The notes under the pieces were generated by a model, which searched no databases, was not told the origin of the DNA, and saw only the letters and a program-made list of their open reading frames with translations. A DNA stretch of 64,000 nt from positions 194,255-258,254 of the forward strand of contig VFFE01006818.1 of assembly GCA_008921705.1 (NCBI GenBank). Direction: 5' to 3'. Source of the stretch: Burhinus oedicnemus. Its lineage: Eukaryota > Chordata > Aves > Charadriiformes > Burhinidae. Positions 1 through 52,742 of the stretch are shown piece after piece (position 1 is the first letter of the stretch; each line of letters begins with the position of its first letter). The position numbers were made by a program, and so were the translations under genes.

Positions 1-438
1 GGGAGGAGCAGACAAGACAGGTGACCCAAAACTGACCAACAAGGGTATTCCATCCCATCTGCCTCATGCTCAGTATATAAGCTGAGGGATCAAAGGGTCA
101 GCCGCTTTTTCTTCAATGGCCGGCGTCCTGGGAGGACTCGGTCTCTGCATCTACCTTTGATCCTGATCCTGATCCTGATCCTGACTTCAGATCCGGAATC
201 CAGTTCCTGTCCGTCACTGAGTCCAGTCTGGGACTTCCCCTGAGCCTGCTGGTGACGTGATTGTCATCCTGGGAGCTTGATACGGCTTTGTATATTTCAT
301 TTCCTATTAAACACTTAAGTCTCTCTTTTTCTCTCTTTTCTTTCCCCTCTCTTTCCTGTCTCCTGAGCGGAGCAGGAGAGAGAGAGAGAGCATCTGTCGT
401 TCCATCGGATTGGGCCAATCTGGCCCAAACCACGACAC
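1..438 (+). mobile_element. Endogenous retrovirus LTR, 3' portion (solo or 3' LTR, cut by window edge)
   Basis: The stretch shows LTR order: a TATATAA box at 74-80, a polyadenylation signal ATTAAA at 306-311, a pyrimidine-rich U5-like tract at about 318-360, and a terminus of the form AACCACGACACA at 428-439 that resembles known avian LTR ends. Inside lies a short TGATCC tandem at 158-184. The bases after the terminus show no obvious primer binding site, so this is more likely a solo LTR or a 3' LTR than a 5' LTR. The U3 start lies left of the window. No viral coding sequence is present here. The family name is not resolved. Confidence 0.7.
158..184 (+). repeat. TGATCC hexamer tandem inside the LTR
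   Basis: Four perfect copies of TGATCC followed by TGAC occur downstream of the LTR's TATA box, in what should be the transcribed R region. Copy number in such a tract is likely variable between LTR copies. Confidence 0.9.
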
Positions 439-867
439 ACAGCTACAATTAACACTCTCATAAATCTGTTAAATTATAAATTTACAGCCTTTAGGATTCT
501 ACAGTCCCTCTCTTGGTACAATTAGCGTAGGTTGAAAAGGTTGCTTTGATTTGATGATGTGTGAATATTTTACAGTCCTCTTACCTTCGTGACCATCACG
601 GCATTGCTAATGCATGCTGGTATCTCCTTGACAGCCGTCCTGACACTCATTTCATCAAGTTGTTGTATCCCTAGGGTGTGTTCTTGTTTATAACGAGAAG
701 GAAACCGGCCATTGGGGCAATCTGTCTTTCCAAAAAGCCATTGACAGAACAAGATTTCCTGCATCTGCCTCTGCAGATCTGCATAAGGCCGTTACAGGTC
801 TTAGTTTCTCAGACACGTTCTCCTTTCCCGGGGGAGGTTTATCTGGGATTTCTAACGGCCCAGAAGC

Positions 868-1012
868 GCAGACACATCCACTGTGCGCGTCGACCCCACT
901 GCATGCATGCGCTGCAGACCGCCTGCGTACGTGCAGCAAACGTGGCGGGTTTGGGACGCGGAGGGCGGGAGGGATGCTCGCAGGGACCGGCGCGGGGACT
1001 AGGGGCTGACCT
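868..1012. other. CpG-dense pocket in the downstream flank
   Basis: This short stretch is much richer in CpG than its surroundings and contains GCGCGTCGAC, GCGTACGTGC and GGCGCGGGG elements. Overlapping open frames exist on both strands, as expected for GC-rich DNA, and none is recognisable. It could be a small CpG island, a noncoding exon or an enhancer. Confidence 0.35.
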
Positions 1013-1610
1013 CGCCAGCTGGGCACAACAGGCATGCGAGGGAAGCCCTCGTGCCACTGTGGAGCACATGAGAGGTGCCAGGAGACATCCCGCTCCCTGG
1101 ATTCAGCAGAAAAATTCTCATTGATTTTAGCGGAGCACAGTAACACCCACACCCTATGAACAGGAGAGTTTTATGAAGGGAAGAGCACCATCCATCCCGT
1201 GTACGCGCAGCCAGCCTTGCCCGACCCTCTCCAGCGCAGACAGTCTGGAGCCGTCCCGTGTCCGATCCGTCCCCTGGCCGGGCTCTCCCCTTTCTGCCGT
1301 CAGGCCGGCACCCCCAAACCCCAAACGCGCCCGCAGCAGGACTAGCTGGGCAGGCAGACACACACTGTTGCTGTGTCTTTACAAAACCAGACTAGAACCA
1401 GGACACTAGAAGTTTAAGACTTGAAAACACAGCATCCTAATAGCTAATAATGCTAAATAGTAAGACAAATACTCCTTATTCTCACCTAATTATCGAACCA
1501 AAAAGCTTTGGAATTGTAAGTCTTCCCAATACATCAAAACAAAATCTCCACAATACATTTTTATGCTCCCATATATGTATATTACATGGAAAGGATACCT
1601 AATGTCCATG

Positions 1611-1668
1611 GTATCATAGAATACCTCAAGTTGGAAGGGACCCATAAGGATCATCGAGTCTACGATGA
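1611..1668 (-). mobile_element. CR1 LINE 3'-end remnant
   Basis: The plus strand reads ATCATAGAATACCTCAAG, then TTGGAAGGGACCCATAAGGA and TCATCGAGTC. This is the diverged reverse complement of the avian CR1 3' terminus. Only about 60 bp remain, so it is an old, heavily truncated copy. Confidence 0.75.
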
Positions 1669-3777
1669 TACATATGATACTACCAAACAGTTGTACCACT
1701 TTTTCAGGCCTATTACATGAAATCTTTATGAATAAAGAGCATGAATTCACAAAAACTTGTGCCTACCAGTGCTGTGAACTAGTCATAAAAAATTACGTTT
1801 AATCTAGCTCATTTGGATTTAAGCTCAAAATTTGATTCTCCAGATAATATTTCAGTGTTTTGTTGTTGACCTTGGCTCTCTATCAGAAGTGAAAGGATGA
1901 GGCCCCTGACAGGAACCAAGAAAATGTTCCTGCTAATTTATGCTGGAGTATGCTCAAAAATATTTTTTTTTCTTCCTTTGCTTTTATGTATCAGTATAAC
2001 AACTTCCTCAAAGGTTTTGACTGCTGCAAGCCTTGCAAATTAATGCTATGCATACATAAATGTATTTGTATATATACGCAGGGAGTGTGTACACAAACAT
2101 ATTAATTTACAAATATAATGCATTTTTTAAAAAGAGTTCACTTTATAATAGAATTTCCAGCTAATTAATTCTTCAGGCTAATACTGAGTTGGGTACATTA
2201 TACAAATCTGTGTCCTTGCTATTTACAAGAACTCAGCAAGAATAAAATTAAGGGGAAGAACACTTCAGACTTAATGACAACTGCATCTGCTACGCCCGGG
2301 AGTACCTTGGAAAACCAATGATTAAATGAATGATTATCTTTAAAAACTGCTCCGTGGACCAGGCTATTACAATGCAAATCTCAGCTCTGTATGGAGTTAT
2401 GCTGAATGTGGATCTTGATTATAATCACTGATTTGTTGTTTTTCCCTAACGAACCCCCTACATTGCTGGTAAGATACAGATGTAAAACAAACAGCCACTG
2501 CGGAGGGTGTCTAGTCCCTGAGGCACGCCAAGAAATGGTCAGTTTATGTAGAAATGCCTCAGTGGGGATCTCTTCCAAGCTCTGGGTTCTGCTGGGAGCG
2601 TGCCTGCAGTTTTCTTTCCCAGAGAAAAACATGGGATGGAAGGTCCTGCGCTCTTGCGCAGGAAGCAGAGGCGACACAGAGCTGCTGTGCACGAATTTAC
2701 AGGATGTTTACACTGAGAAAACACTTCGCCACTCCTTACAGATACAGGAACACCCGTATTAATTATGCTGTATATCGGGTACCCCTACAACAAAATAGGA
2801 ACGTGGGTTTCTTGATCACAGAGAGCGTAACGAATTGTCCCAGGTACTGCCCTTTCTTAACCCGTCCGGGAAGCACGGTGAAAAGTCACTGCCATAGTAC
2901 ACCAGATGCTCTCTTAGAAGGAAAATCTCAGCAGGTCTGCTTCGGGTTGTTTTGCTGTGGGAGTTATCACCACAGGAAATGGCAGCTTCTTCATAAACTG
3001 AGCCCTCTCCGTGATCAAAGAGCTTGCCCAGATGCGCCTCAAATCTGGGCTGTGCTGAAGCTGCCCTTAAGCACCAGCGGCGTTACTGCTGCCTGAGGAC
3101 CTCCATCGCGTCTCGTCTCTGAATTCAGACTGACGTTGTCATTTCTATGCACTTCACTTTGTAACAACCTCGGGAACGTTAAAGCAGAAATACCGTGCAA
3201 CAACACACCCTACGCTTTTATATAGATTAATGATTATTAATCTGCCAGAAATCACTGAGCGAAATTCTGCTTTTTACCGAGATGGAGAAAGTGACGCAAG
3301 ATTTACAGTGCAGTAAAAATAAGCAGGCTTTGACTCATTTTCTCTGTGTCTTCCCAGGAATGCCGTTTGCTCAGTTGGAGTCTTCTTGAAGCCTTGAGTT
3401 TCCCCTACTCAGTTCACTTTAAACAAAGACGTTCTGGGTCATCCTGCACAGCAAAGACTTGCCAATTAGTATGCTGATAATGTAGCTCATTAGCCTTATC
3501 TCTGCAGCCCTGTGAAGGAAGCCATTTACCACCCCTTTCAAAACGCAGGAATATGCACGTGTACAGAAGGCAGCTGATAGAACCTTACAGGAGAATTTAA
3601 GCTCCGGTAGCTCGTCATCTCCCCTGCGGTTCGTTGCTGGGAAAATGTGCTGCTGACCCTAAAAAAACCCAACCTCTTCTGACAACTGAAGCACACCAAT
3701 AAAAAAGCAATTTGATTATGGGATCAACGCATAAAGTAATGTAAAGAACAGTAATTACGTACAAAACAAGCAGGCTG

Positions 3778-3893
3778 ACGTGGGCAGGCCCAGCGCTGCT
3801 GCAGACGGCGGCGAGCGCCGCGGGAGCTCTGCAGGCGGTCGCTGGGATTGATGCCACCCGCCCTACCGCAGCGCACGCTCGCACGTACGGCCC
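3778..3893. other. CpG-dense pocket in the downstream flank
   Basis: GACGGCGGCGAGCGCCGCGG and GCGCACGCTCGCACGTACGG occur within about 115 bp inside AT-rich DNA. No protein is recognisable in either orientation. Confidence 0.35.
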
Positions 3894-4610
3894 ACAGGTA
3901 AATAAAAAGATCACTTTCTGAAGTTGCTATTTCTAATTGCTGCCTATACTAAGAAATACAAGTTGCATATTCTTTCTTAAAAATGTTAAGACCACTTCTA
4001 AAAAGCATTTATGCTGCTGTAAGAAATACAAGGGCTAGAGGATCTGAAACAGCCGGGTTACTGTCTGAGCTCATTGTCCATGATGAGCCTAAAGCTGGTT
4101 TACTGCTGGTCAACGTCCCCAACGAATTTTGGGGCAGAGGCATCTCCCCATGCTCCTGAAGCACGTGCTGCTCCACATGCGCCAGTTAAACGCAGCAACC
4201 GTCTTTTAGACTGAGGTTCTTCTGTCACTGAAAAAATGTAAATAATCTTCTTTTAATATTAATATTTTTAATGTTTTAATTAAGATCATAATTACATTAC
4301 TATCTTCTATTACCAACAGGAAACCTTATAGTCATGAATCAAACTGGATCACTGCCCAGGCGGGATCCTTCTTCACTGAGGGAATGTCTCTTTGTAAGGG
4401 TGAGCACAGGACCTGTTGTGGTCATCCCAACTGCATCACTCTTCAGCCCAGGTTAACGTGACGTAACGCCTCGAATGTATTTATCAGAAGGAATGTAGTT
4501 ACAAAAGGTATCTTGTGGTCATGATAGGCACCTACTCCTTTTCCTCAAACGCACGCATTTACGGACTCCTTCAAGGACCAGTCTCACAGCTCGCCATTTT
4601 ACATACCTGT

Positions 4611-4627
4611 ACACACACACACACACA
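4611..4627. repeat. AC dinucleotide microsatellite
   Basis: This is an uninterrupted run of eight and a half AC units. Confidence 0.95.
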
Positions 4628-5935
4628 AATTGTATGATATCAGGTAAAGCTTCTTAGCTGTAAAGGGAACGATTGCATTGATACGCTGGAAACCACAACC
4701 TAAGAGCCTGCTCTGTGTTTGGGACAATTGCTGTGACGCCAACAGCCGTTGTCAGCAGAGCAGAGGGGCTGTTGCCCACACTGTGCAAAACCCCCCCCCG
4801 CCCCCGCATCTCTGCCACAAAGCGCTGCCCACCCCGACGATGGAGAAATTCGGTCTGTGACCACCTCCCGCTCGGCAGAGCTGGCAGCGGGCAACGGCGT
4901 CGCGCTGGAGCTCTTCCTTCGCGTTACCGAAGTCCCAGGCAGGGCCTGGGGATGGATGTGACTTTGCGTCTCTCTGTCCCCCCCGAAGCAAAGGCAACGT
5001 GGGAAGGGTAGAGAAGGACCGAAATTCCCTCGTCCAGGGGCATGGCTCCCTGCTGGGTTGGGGAAATGGGACACGTCCCCATTGGCCTCCCATGCTGTTC
5101 AGGTCCTTGGGGTTCCCCCTCCTGCCGCACCGGTGGCCCTGGAAGCCTTTGGGACCACGGGGGGTTCCTCCAAGAGATTGGGGGGATGGCACCGTCCGTA
5201 GCCACCTCCTGCAGGGTGGTGGATGGGGCCACAGACGGGAGGGGTGCACAGCTTGTGAGGGCCAGGGGAGCAGGACAGGAAGCCTCTAGACAGCAGAAGA
5301 AATAAGGAAAAGGGAAAATTATCTTCTGAAACCCAGTAGCATCATGTCCTGAGCAATTCCAACCTGAGGGACAGGTTTCCTTCTGATGATATGCAGGGTC
5401 TTAGGGGTTTGTACCTGAAGCCAGAAAGCCTTTTGGCCAGATACATGAAATGAGTCTAATGCTGGGATTTAACTCCCAACATTCATTTAGGATTCAACTG
5501 AATATATGCTTAGACACGTGCTGCTGAATTCCCAAAGCACGTGCATTCAAGTACAGATTTTCCTGGGCACACCTGGGCTTCAGCCAGTTGCATCTCATTT
5601 TTTTGGACCCCCCTGAGATGTCTGTACGTGCTTCAACCCATCAGAAAAAAACAGAAATGTGCACCTTTCTAGACGTAACCTACGTAAGCAGAAAGGCAGG
5701 AGCATTCAGGTCCAAGTTTTCAGGAAAATGCGCACTTGCTTTAGCTTAGAGCCTAACGCTCTGTCATTTGCATATTTCGAAAGGGAGACACTAATTACTG
5801 CGTTTGTCAGTTAATGGCCCCTGCAGCAGAACCTACTTCTAGGGCTGACATAAAGAGAAGAGCGAGCAAGCTTGTATGACAGAACAGTGAAGTACAGTTT
5901 CCAAGTAGAATTCTTTAAAAATGCTACTTATCTTT

Positions 5936-6097
5936 ATCAGATGTTATTTCTTTTGAATAAATATCAAATAGAGCTATAATAAATGTTATTTTTTTTAATT
6001 AAAATAAGATGATCCGATCAGATGTTATTTCTTTTGAATAAATATCAAATAGAGCTATAATAAATGTTAATTTTTTAAATTAAAATAAGATGATTGG
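5936..6097. repeat. 81-bp direct tandem duplication
   Basis: Two adjacent 81-bp units, starting at 5936 and 6017, both begin ATCAGATGTTATTTCTTTTG. They differ at only a few positions near their AT-rich ends. The high identity suggests a recent duplication. Each unit also carries two AATAAA or ATAAAT-type hexamers on the plus strand. Confidence 0.95.
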
Positions 6098-6287
6098 GAA
6101 AAAGATTAGGAATTTTGAGATGCTCAAGCCCTTCTATAAATGTAAAACTTAGTATAAAGAAAAATTTCTCTTAGTTTACCTGACAACTTATTTATTTGGC
6201 AATATGGGAGTGCTACCTGTCCCTGGGAGTCCTCAGTTTCCACTCTGACGTAAACACACAGTAAAAAATAACCAAGATAACTGCCTA

Positions 6288-6462
6288 AGGCCGCTTCCGA
6301 AAACTGCCGAGAGCAACAAAAGGTCCGACGAAGCGGCCGTCGGCAGCCCCGCACCGCTTCCCGTTCCCCCGGCCCGCAGCCCCTCCAGCGGCCCCGGCCA
6401 CCGGCACGGGGCTCCCGCGCAGCCCGAGCGGAGGCGCGCCGGCAGGGCACGCAGTGGGTGCC
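6288..6462. other. CpG-island-like pocket
   Basis: About 170 bp with roughly two dozen CpGs lie in otherwise AT-rich DNA, 4 kb beyond the JAKMIP3 stop codon. A CRE-like TGACGTAA lies just outside at 6246-6253. No known protein is encoded in any frame. It might be the promoter or first exon of a noncoding transcript or of the next gene. Confidence 0.4.
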
Positions 6463-9400
6463 TCAGCACCGCTGTTAGAAAGTATTTGAAGCCGCAACTT
6501 TCCCCGGGCTTGCACACATCCATGTTTTTATACACACACACTCATGTCAAAATGTTATTAGAAGTATGCTGAGAAGTTAAGCAGTCATAAACTAAGAAAA
6601 GCCAGATAAAAGGCACCTGCTGGCCTCCTGTGCTGGTGCCATCTAACGCCACTGTCCTACGCTGCCCCCAGCACCCTGTGATCCCTATTCCATACTTCTC
6701 CCTTCCTTTCCTGTTTCTCCGGAGCGCATCCCAGCACATCCCAGGCTGCTCGAGCCCCCCACTGGGAAAGGCCCCCTCCCACCACTTCCCACCCACCGCC
6801 TCGGCCCTTCGCCGGAGCTGGGAGACCATGCCGCACTGCGATTCCTGCGGCACATGAGCACTGCTGGAACACGGACACGTAGGTGTGCAAGGGGTATATA
6901 ACGGTACTGTTCTGAAAGCCTCTAATAATAAGCGCACATTAAGATATATCGAGTCAGAGTCTATAGGTTTGCCAACCCCACGTGTGAGCACTTGGTTTTT
7001 GCTTTAGCAAGTGTCCGAACGTCTCCATGTAGCAAGGCGGAGCAGTCTGAGAGCTGGGGGTCCTGCCAGCGCTCCCCAAAAGGCTCACGCCACGTCTCAC
7101 ATGAAAGACAGACTTGGGTAAGTCTTTCTTCTTGGTCTCAGTTTGCTGCCTTTGTAAATCTGTTCTTGTTTTTAAAAAGCCCTCCCATTGTCATGTAATC
7201 ATCTCAACCATTTCCCACTTTAAATTATTTCCCTGCTTTCACTGCGTTAAGCTTTGGATTTGGGTTACTAAAGGCATTGATCTCATTGTTCTTACTGCCC
7301 AGGAAACACCAGTCCCTCGGAGACTCGTGTGACACTGACAGCCATGAAGGATTCGGACCCCTCTCCGAAAACTGGCAGGGCTGAGATGTACAACTGCAAA
7401 TTTTGAAGAAGAGCAGGCATCGTTGTATCTGACCCTGGGCACAGATGACATCAGTGAGGCCATGTAAGACAAATAATTCCCAAGATTCCCTGTACGCATC
7501 CCTCTGTATGTCGATATCCTATGGCTGATTGATTTTAAAAGCAGCAATCCTATCTACAGCAGCAAATCAATAACCTGCGGTCATCTGAGAATGTTCAAAC
7601 TCAGATTTGATAGACATTCTGCTTAGAAAAATAATTTGGGGAGAAAAAAAAAAAAGAAGAAAACTGATGGGATGAGGTACAGAGAGACAATTCCTCCTTT
7701 AAATCAGAGACAAGTCCTGTGAGAGGTACCGGAGGTAAGGAGTGTAACGTTAACAAGTGCTGGGACAGCCCCAACAAAACCGAAAGAGGAAACGGCCTCC
7801 GAGCACTATCAGGAGTGCTCCCATTTGCCTCCTGGTTTGCCTGTTGACTGAGTTATCCTGAGCGTTATCCACAGGAGTGACTGGAAAACAAGACTTCCAA
7901 TTCCAGGTTGTTATTTTTTGGAGATTTGAGTATTTTCCCTCATTTGGGGAGGGAGATACGGCAGTCCAGCAAGCACTAGTCTTTCTGGGCATGACAAACT
8001 CCCCCAGGCTGTGGTAGCAGCAACTTCTGGTCAACCATGTAGCTGGGTTCTGGCCCCCCATTTAACGTCCCTGTATTCTTAAATATTCTTGAAAAAAGAC
8101 AGCTTCGGCAGGGCTAGGGTGACCGCTGCTACTCTCCCCATCATGTTTATCAGCCAAGTAATCCATTAGCAGCATAAATTAGAAAAAAAGTAAGTAAAAT
8201 TGTGAATGAAAATACTTTTCTGAATAGTATTTGTCTTTTCAATCCAAAATGAAAATTATTTTCATGTACGGCATTTAAAATACACACTTTTAAAGTACCA
8301 TGGCTGCTTGCTGTTCATACAAATTTGGCAGTGCATTTCATTACCTGCCTAGTACTTTCTGTTAAGTGACCGCTGACGTAAAGCAGTAAAGTTAGCATTT
8401 GTGATTATATCATTCAATACCTAAATTACTAAAGTAAAAGAGAGATAGGGAAATAATGTTTACATAAAGCCTTTGGTAATTTCCAAATTTTCTCTGCATT
8501 ATCATTAGAAACATTTTAACTTGAGCAAGAGGGGCTAACAGCCGTGTAAAGGAAGTTACATAGCATTATAATTATATAGGAAGTCGGTTTCCCGTTAATC
8601 AGTCTTACCTGTCAGGAGCTCTGGTTTTGCCTCCTGCCTCATGCCTCCAAGGGACGGGCAGTTCCCACCTCTGTCCTGCGCTCAGGGACCTTCGTGACAC
8701 CGCAGCCCTGGAAAGCTGCGGACGGGAGGTTGCTCTTGCCCTTCCTCGACAGCCCCGGGTTGGAGCGCTCGGCTGCAGTTCCCATTTGGCAGCTCACGCT
8801 GGTGGGATTTCTTCTGCATTTTCCCTCCTTCACCTGTTTTTCTAGAGGATCCATTTTTCCTTCCTGGCTCCTGTGCCAGCCTCCTGGGCTCGGGCTCTGC
8901 GGTACTTCTGCTCCCTGGCCTCACGGTGATAAAATCTTCTGTTCCCTTTTGCCGCCTCCCCCGTCCAGAGCCTGCGGATCAGTGGTGACGTGTTTTCCAT
9001 TCACTCTTTTCCAGGTTGAACTTTTTGTTGGGACAATGTTAAGTCTTTTGTCATCATTTAGGGACAGCAAATTATAAATTATTGTGCCATTTTTCTCATC
9101 ATGCTGTGGGCCATGATCGACTGACAACTCCCCTCAAAATTACAACTTGATTTCCCGGAGGGTTCAAACATACCTTTGCATTTTTCCCTAAAGCTGGACT
9201 TGTGGGATAGTCAAACGACCACTGGACATACCCTGTGTTATGAAGAAATATCTTCAAACAAAACACTTCATTTTCATTCACCTTTATCTTGTCGTGAGTT
9301 ACTCCTCCAGAACTCTTCCTAAAATCTTCTTTCAAGACAGATTTTTAAATAACTATGAATAACAAATATAAATGTGTGACATATAAAACAGGACACGGGC

Positions 9401-9502
9401 ACTTCTACAGAGAAGCAATTTACTACCTGCTTAGCAGGGAACCAAAATATATTCAGTTCATCTGAATTAGTATACTGCTCCTTAAGTAAAGCTGAGAGCT
9501 AT

Positions 9503-9558
9503 TTCAAGCAGCAGAGCCAGGACTTCCACCGAAAGTTAGTTCAAGCAGCAGAGCCAGG
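9503..9558. repeat. Short direct repeat, 19 bp twice, period 37
   Basis: TTCAAGCAGCAGAGCCAGG occurs at 9503-9521 and again at 9540-9558. The intervening 18 bases are not repeated. Confidence 0.9.
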
Positions 9559-10441
9559 GCTCCAGCAAGGAGCCTGTGGCCGTAGGAGAGGGAGGGGGTT
9601 TTTGGCTTTCTTCTTTGTCGGCTTAGTTCCAGCTTTTCAAAATGCTCAGTCAAAGGTTTTGGTGGTGCAGACGCCACCTGTGCAGAAACTTCCACATACC
9701 CCAGTTCAGCTTCGGTTTGAAAGGGTCAGAACGATTGCATCTTCCATTGCCAGTAGCAAAATATGAGAGATATTTGGAGGCTTTGAAATTGCAATGTCTC
9801 TTTTTCTGTCTTGGTTATCAGTGCTGTCTTCCTGTCAATAACAGTAGAAGCAATTCTAGCTTCCTCAGTAGGCTGAAACAAGATATAAAAACATAGATCA
9901 AAAAAAAGTGTATCTGGGCAAAAATAACATGCATGAAATTTCTGTAAGGTTTATAACTATCTGTTTGAAGCATCCAACTGATAAAGGAAGATTTGTGTTG
10001 TATTCTGTTGACTTTGATGACTGCTAGGGAATGTTTCCCTCAATGCCATCCATGACGTAGTAATTTCTACCATCTCTGGAAGCACAATGGGATTGGCATT
10101 TTATCTCCTATTTACATGGCAAAAAGGCAGGGCTGGGCAGTATCTAGGGCTCTAGAGCATGATGCTGGGAGAAACACGTATTTATAATTGATTTGTCCCC
10201 CGCAAACCATTCTGGGTTTTTAGCCTGAGACAGGACAAGCTAATGCAAGGGCTTTAATCCAGCTGTGAGCGTGACAGACAGCCCAGCCGTGCGGGGAGGA
10301 GGAGCAGTGGCTTTAGAGATTTCCATTTTCGGGTTATCTGGGGCACCCCCACGATCCCCCCAATACTGCTGAGGCCTGAGCGGCAAGGGGAAGGCTCTGA
10401 TGCTTTACAAAAAGAAGAGGGGAGACCAGAGGTGTCTGAGG

Positions 10442-10469
10442 GCTTACCTTTTGTGTGTGGCCTGAAGGA
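10442..10469 (-). other. JAKMIP3: Start of JAKMIP3 3'UTR with a candidate splice donor
   Basis: Twenty-two bases after the stop codon the minus strand reads AAAAG|GTAAGC, with the exon ending at 10448. This is a strong donor and suggests that the 3'UTR continues in a separate downstream exon. The distance from stop codon to junction is under 50 nt, so such a junction should not trigger nonsense-mediated decay. No convincing AATAAA was found just downstream. The nearest variant, ATTAAA, lies at about 10253-10258 on the minus strand. Confidence 0.45.
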
Positions 10470-50473
<40,004 letters not shown>

Positions 50474-52006
50474 CTGGAAGGAGGGAAATCACATAACCAC
50501 GGTCAGAGTGCCGGAGGCGGGCAGGCGATGCGTTACCCCCCCAGAGCACAGGGACACATAAGACATTTCTGGGAAGCATGAGGTACAGGTCAGCCAGCTA
50601 AAGTAGCTCTTCCCTGGATTAAGTAAGAGCTAGACACATTGTCAGGTGTAATAATATATTTTTTTACACCCGTTGAGAGCAAAAGATTTAAATCACCAAC
50701 TATAAACATTTTCTGTCACTTGGTTTGCACTGGAATTCACACAGAGCAGAGGATGTGGATGTTTGGGAGGGACATCCAAGCACCATCCCCTGGCACTGTC
50801 ATGGCCTGGAGACAGCACAGCTGGGAAAACTATTTTCAGTATAGGCAGAATACTTTTATGTTCTTTAAAAAAAAAAAAAAGTCTTAAGAAAAGCAATGTT
50901 TGGTTTCCTACAAATTGTTTTCAGATATTCATAATGAAAATAACAAAACTAATAAAAACCATACAGGAGCAAGCAGAGATTACCCAAAGACAACAGAAGC
51001 TTTCTATACGGGAGTGCGCAGTGCATCAACAAAACAGCAATTAAGATCTATATAGCTTTATCTAAGTCTGGTAATGATGCAGGAGTTTTATTCACACTAA
51101 GAGGTTTTGAGTGAAATCTAAGCAAACGAGACTGAGACAAGCAAATTAATTCTATTGAACAGTGGAGAACCGGGCAAAAGTGGACCCAACTTCACAGCAT
51201 TCATATATTAATATAGTTTGCATTCAATGCCTACCCATTAATCCCAACATATTCATAAATTATACAACATACACAATTTACAGTGATAACTTCAGATTTG
51301 TCAACAAAACATATAATATTAAGTACAGTACTAAAAGCTATATGCGTTTGTTGCTTTTTATTTCAAAATTCTCCAACATTTTGTCCGAGAATAAACAGCA
51401 GCGTTCTGGAATGGGTAAGCATTATTAAAGTCTGCAGAGACTGTGCCAAATTTAGAACATTAAATTACCATGAAACTCAAAGGTCCTTTACAATCAACAC
51501 GATTAAGGAAAGAGTATATGAATTATTGAAAAAACATATCCTTGCAAAAAACATATTCTAGCTTAGTATAACTGGCAGGCGTAGGGAGCCTAAGAGCAAG
51601 ACACAAACTCACTCCAAAGAATCTGAAAACTGAGACAAAGACAGATAAAAGTAGTGAGAAAGATGGTATTTTTTATCTGTTAATGCCATTTTTATGCTGT
51701 ATCCACCCTATTGTTCAGAAAACTGTCAGAATTCTATGTAAAAATAAATAATTAACCTGTTCATCAAATCAAATGAAATCCTTGTGATCTGTGAGTTGTC
51801 TGCAGAGGTGATCTTGACTGAAGGTATCACAATTTGTCCTTATTTCATGTGATTCATTTCTCAGAGCTGTTGATGCAGACAGACAGTCCATTAATATTCT
51901 GCACATGGTCACTTTGTGCTGAACAAGTCAGCAGGAGGGTGTTCAGGTTGCTGTCAATTCTTCTGATCAATATTTAACTCGGTGTTCATCAATTGCATGA
52001 ACAGAT

Positions 52007-52730
52007 TTAATTTATTAGAAACTTGAGGACAGCAAGAAATTCTGGGCAAAATGGGGTGTCCTGGAGGTTTCGATTTTCCTCTGGAGTAATGGAATGTAGG
52101 TACTGTTGCTCCATCCCAAAATATGGATGTTTCCCCAATGTTTCTTTCCCACTTTGTATACTTTCTGAAGGATCTTCTCTTATAACAACATTGTTTGTAG
52201 AAAGCACTATGGAAGGAGAATCCCCACACTGCCGCACAAGCTCCTTGATAACTATCCTGGGCAATTTTTCAATCTGTGGATGTAGACTACGGCTGTGAAA
52301 ACCCAGTTCATGTCGATTTAAATGATAAACAGCAACACATGCAAAGAAGCAGTTGCCTCTGCTTCTCTAGACAAAGCTGGCTCCACTACCAAAGTTAATT
52401 TTAAAATTGTCTATGAAAAGAAGTTAATGGGAGCAAAATCACGACTGAAATGCCTAGAGGACCAGCTACCAAGCTCACACAAAAGATACACGCTCACGGT
52501 AACGCAAAATGGGGAAACACCACTGGCAAAGAGAAGGATCAAAATAAGGTTCAGAGAACTGGACAATCCTAAAGACTGTAGTAACAGAGGAGGTATGAAA
52601 TCCAGTGGTATAAAGGCTCTGACTTTCAACAAAGTTCTCAGACAAGATTTGGGCCAACTTCTGACCCAGGTACAAGGACAACGTGGTTTCATTGTTTTGG
52701 AGCAAACAGCAGAACGGAGCAGGAATTTTA
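52007..52730 (-). pseudogene. Unidentified coding-like stretch interrupted by stops
   Basis: On the minus strand one frame is open for about 77 codons (52705-52475, including YLGQKLAQILSENFVESQ). It is then broken by a cluster of stops, and is open again for about 120 codons to 52007 (including KLPRIVIKELVRQCGDSPSI and EETLGKHPYF-like text). Both open parts lie in the same frame. The composition is protein-like, but I recognise no family. The plus strand is also open for 141 codons at 52322-52747, so this may be chance. It could be a decayed retrocopy or an unclassified repeat. Confidence 0.25.
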
Positions 52731-52742
52731 CAGCAACACGTA

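Larger units (their letters stand above)
439..10441. other. JAKMIP3 downstream flank without a recognisable coding gene
   Basis: No exon of a known protein was recognised here on either strand. In mammals the next gene downstream is DPYSL4 in the same orientation, but no dihydropyrimidinase-like sequence is visible. The region may contain JAKMIP3 noncoding 3' exons. It holds one CR1 remnant, an 81-bp tandem duplication, an AC microsatellite and three CpG-dense pockets, each listed separately. Confidence 0.75.

Noticed and set aside
2554..3096. 180-codon open frame on the plus strand
   Set aside because: The residues are Cys-, Arg- and Ser-rich without recognisable domain, the region is non-repetitive flank, and overlapping frames are also open. 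It is most likely a chance frame.
439..10441. First exon of DPYSL4, the expected downstream neighbour
   Set aside because: No dihydropyrimidinase-like N-terminal sequence was found on either strand, so the gene, if next, lies beyond the left edge.
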